64,000 nt of DNA from JANMZO01 sp963763135 (GTDB lineage: Bacteria; Actinomycetota; Acidimicrobiia; Acidimicrobiales; JANYDT01): positions 1 through 64,000 of the forward strand of contig CAVXNJ010000002.1 of assembly GCA_963763135.1 (NCBI GenBank), written 5' to 3'. The position numbers were made by a program, and so were the translations under genes. The first letter of the stretch is position 1. Each line of letters starts with the position of its first letter. The notes beneath the pieces are model-generated. The model searched no databases. It saw only the letters and a list, made by a program, of their open reading frames with translations, and had not been told where the DNA came from. Shown in pieces: positions 63,441 through 64,000 of the stretch.

Positions 63441-64000
63441 AACGTAGCCAGCGAGCGTCTGTATTCGGGGTCGCAGGTTCCGCCGTCGTCGATTGCGATT
63501 GGGTCGCTGTATGCGGTGGAGACGGCGCAGCGGGTGAATTTCTCGTGTGCGGGGACGGTGTCGGGTTTGTGGTGGTACCGGACTGCGTCGGATACGGGGA
63601 CGAATACGGTGTCGATGTGGCGGGGTGGAGCGCTTCTGGCGGAGGCGTCGGGGTCTCCTGCTTCGACGGGTTGGGTGTTCTTGCAGTTTGCGTCGCCGGT
63701 GTCGGTGTCGTCGGGTGATCAGGTGGTGGTGGGTGTGCATCATCCGAACGGTGCGTATGCGTACACGCTCAATGGGTTCACCAATCGGTCTGTGGTGTCG
63801 TCGTCTGGTTGTATGACGGCTCCGGCCACGGGGTCGGGTGCTCCGAACGGTTTGTATGTGTATAGCGGTGCGCCGGTGCTGCCGACGTTGTCGTATGCGG
63901 CGACGGAGTACTGGATCAGTCCGGACTTCGAACGGGCCACCACCCCGGTTCCGCCGGCCAACGAGCGTCTGTATTCGGGGTCGCAGGTTCCGCCGTCGTC
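61527..64000 (+). CDS. C-terminal part of the giant surface protein: prealbumin-like repeats and DUF4082 domains
   Basis: One frame is open from 61527 (after a TGA at 61524) past the right edge, at least 824 codons, with no natural start. The N-terminal break is a one-base loss near 61560 in LTGKIEL. Six 105-residue prealbumin-like repeats run to about 63430. A DUF4082 domain follows (residues about 640-810: ERLYSGSQVPPSS, FSCAGTVSGLWWYRTASDTGTNTVSMW, GWVFLQFASPVSVSSGDQVVVGVHHPNGAYAYT). A second DUF4082 starts at 63957. It is a cell-surface or secreted adhesin-like protein. Confidence 0.85.

Overview
The window comes from a high-GC actinobacterium. The evidence is a WhiB-type iron-sulfur regulator, a WhiG/FliA-type sigma factor, a DUF2469 gene beside lepB, frequent GTG starts, and the actinobacterial order rpsP-khpA-rimM ... 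trmD-rplS-lepB ... yraN-comM-dprA-xerC-whiG-(M23)-rpsB-tsf-pyrH-frr-cdsA-dxr-rseP-ispG. A free-living or host-associated Acidimicrobiia-like lineage would fit. That rank is inferred from gene content and style, not measured.

Layout. Bases 1-4340 form one large imperfect palindrome centred near 2150. The outer parts of both arms carry the same bacterial genes: an SRPBCC fragment and a histidinol-phosphatase-like gene, degraded in the left arm and intact in the right. The inner 2.1 kb looks compositionally unlike the rest. A fold-back or chimeric assembly artefact is the simplest reading. Bases 4481-7731 hold a DUF2332 gene, a helix-turn-helix citrate synthase with palindromes in their shared promoter gap, and a WhiB gene with a strong terminator. 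Bases 7772-12912 are a four-gene minus-strand glycan operon (two GT4-type glycosyltransferases, a coiled-coil protein and a large membrane protein). Next come an ABC-F ATPase, a metallo-beta-lactamase-fold hydrolase, an acyl-CoA dehydrogenase, an isocitrate lyase/PEP-mutase family enzyme, a kynurenine formamidase-like hydrolase with kynureninase, and a small M50 protease.

From 22.2 to 57.6 kb the window is mostly core machinery: SRP (ffh), a complete branched-chain amino acid ABC transporter (livKHMGF), ribosomal proteins and maturation factors, tRNA methylation, signal peptidase, transformation-type genes (comM, dprA), XerC, sigma WhiG, translation factor EF-Ts, UMP kinase, ribosome recycling, CDP-diglyceride synthase, two MEP isoprenoid enzymes (dxr, ispG), site-2 protease and uracil-DNA glycosylase. 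RNase HII (rnhB), normally between lepB and DUF2469, is absent, and a 15-bp tandem array sits there instead.

Bases 58.4-64 kb carry one very large secreted surface protein (RCC1 repeats, then 105-residue prealbumin-like repeats, then DUF4082). It is broken by many single-base indels between about 59.18 and 61.56 kb, and it runs off the right edge. A second repeat-rich surface protein lies at 38.7-40.5 kb.

The most striking overall feature is the number of local repeats. There are tandem arrays of 15, 15, 16-17, 28, 30, 55, 63 and 175 bp in gaps between genes, several of them starting exactly at a gene's stop or start codon. There is also a dispersed 43-bp palindrome, found four times and always just 3' of a gene. 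No rRNA, tRNA, CRISPR array or insertion sequence was recognised.
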